Assembly: GCA_965153355.1 (NCBI GenBank)
Contig: OZ231127.1
Coordinates: 99,076,001 to 99,140,000 of the forward strand
Direction: 5' to 3'
Length of the DNA: 64,000 nt
DNA from: Flaccisagitta enflata
Lineage: Eukaryota > Chaetognatha > Sagittoidea > Aphragmophora
Under the pieces are notes generated by a model, which saw only the letters and a program-made list of their open reading frames with translations, did not search any database and was not told where the DNA came from. A program made the position numbers and the translations under genes. Shown one piece after another: positions 63,141 through 64,000 of the stretch; the stretch's first letter is position 1, and each line of letters starts with the position of its first letter.

Positions 63141-63260
63141 AAAACGAAAAGAAAACAGGAAAGTAAGAAAGAAAGAAGGAAAAAAGAAAAAAAGAGGAAA
63201 AAACAATGAAAGAAAGAAGAAAGAAAAGAAAGAAAAAAAAAAGAAAGAAAGAAGTACAGA
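63056..63260 (+). repeat. (GAAA)n-rich tract
   Basis: GAAA units to about 63140, then decayed purine-rich DNA. Confidence 0.93.
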
Positions 63261-63274
63261 GCAAAAAAAAAGGA

Positions 63275-63287
63275 AGACAGAGAGAGA

Positions 63288-63384
<97 letters not shown>
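63275..63384 (+). repeat. (GA)n microsatellite
   Basis: About 50 GA units with one GACA interruption. Confidence 0.97.
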
Positions 63385-63386
<2 letters not shown>

Positions 63387-63433
63387 AGAGAGAGTGGGAA
63401 TTCTCAGTTGTGAGTATGGAAATCTTTCTACCA

Positions 63434-63469
63434 TTTTGACGCAATAGAGAATTCTCTATTGCGTCAAAA
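63434..63469. repeat. 36-bp perfect palindrome centred on GAATTC
   Basis: Half-site TTTTGACGCAATAGAGAA repeated inverted without mismatch. Related GAATTCTC..GCGTCAA pieces follow to 63520, then another GA tract. Confidence 0.92.
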
Positions 63470-63521
63470 ACACCAATTCTCGGTAGCATCAATTTTGCGA
63501 ATTCTCCATTGCGTCAAACTC

Positions 63522-63576
<55 letters not shown>

Positions 63577-63650
63577 GAGAGACAAGAGAGAGAGAAAGAG
63601 AGCAAGAGAGCGAGAGCCAAAGAGCAAGAGAGCAAGAGAGAGAGACATTC
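63522..63650 (+). repeat. (GA)n microsatellite, decaying
   Basis: GA units to 63569 then GAGAGC/GAGCAA mixtures. Confidence 0.95.
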
Positions 63651-64000
63651 TAAGTAATGAACAAAGGATAGAAAGACAGACTTTCTGAGGATTCTGAGGA
63701 GCACACATAAAAAAATGTTCATAACTTAGAATCTAAGTAATGCACAAAAGGCCAATTCTAAATTATGCACATTAGAAAAATCTAAATTATGAGCTGTCCC
63801 CCTCTCTCTCTCTTTCTTTCTCTCTCTCTCTCTCTCTTCATTTATTCACAGTTGATTGGTTAATTGGAAAGGAGCAAGACTCATATACCTTAAGACCTGA
63901 TTTCATAAATTTTTGAAAAACAAAAGCAAATAAATGATCCAATGATATCATGATCCAATGATATCATAAATAAAGATACAAATTTAAGAAAAAAATGATT

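Overview
This is animal nuclear DNA. It is AT-rich, has GT-AG introns, and is packed with microsatellites, fold-back repeats and small transposons. The only host genes I can support are tyrosinases that resemble the metazoan TYR family. The phylum cannot be fixed from the sequence; a marine invertebrate is a guess. There is nothing bacterial here: no operons, no CRISPR, and no tRNA or rRNA was recognised.

Host genes. Seven exons on the minus strand between 55359 and 28836 join in frame, with compatible phases, into the C-terminal 232 residues of a tyrosinase. They cover the whole CuB site and the C-terminal FGYEFDD tail, and end at a TAA. The CuA half should lie beyond 64000. A second tyrosinase begins at 4818 on the same strand: one exon carries a signal peptide and the Cys-rich CCP...SGRG start, and the rest lies before position 1. 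The window is therefore two head-to-tail tyrosinase genes, and most other features sit in introns or in the gap between the genes.

Mobile DNA. A Ty3/gypsy retrotransposon (43061-51015, TSD ATTA) lies in the 15.4-kb intron. Its gag and pol are broken, and its 3' LTR is split by a later insertion. A decayed Tc1-like transposase lies at 53872-54192. TA-flanked CAGT...ACTG (pogo-like) MITEs and fold-backs are frequent, some nested two or three deep (39906-41287 and 862-3303).

The most striking component is a superfamily of non-autonomous elements with about 25 copies or fragments here. They begin AACAAGGCC, carry arrays of roughly 10-bp repeats and a GACC/GACG array, and end in a hairpin followed by CTAAAAA. 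A motif near the 5' end is the inverted copy of the 3' terminus. That pair changes together between subfamilies (GTCGCGTGC, GTCGCGGAC, GGTGCGCC). The layout recalls Helentron-associated (HINE/DINE-like) elements, but no Rep/helicase gene is present and I cannot name the family.

Layout. 1-3700: dispersed repeat and nested fold-backs. 4531-4818: tyrosinase 2 exon 1. 5560-11320: two satellite arrays (402-bp and 290-bp units) with telomere-like DNA between them. 11320-28600: duplicated MITE blocks, large inverted repeats, hairpin elements and microsatellites. 28836-39841: six tyrosinase 1 exons among repeats. 39906-55232: large intron with nested MITEs, the retrotransposon and hairpin elements. 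55233-55359: first tyrosinase 1 exon seen. 55360-64000: a 1.65-kb hairpin element, GC-ended palindromes and long CT/GA tracts.
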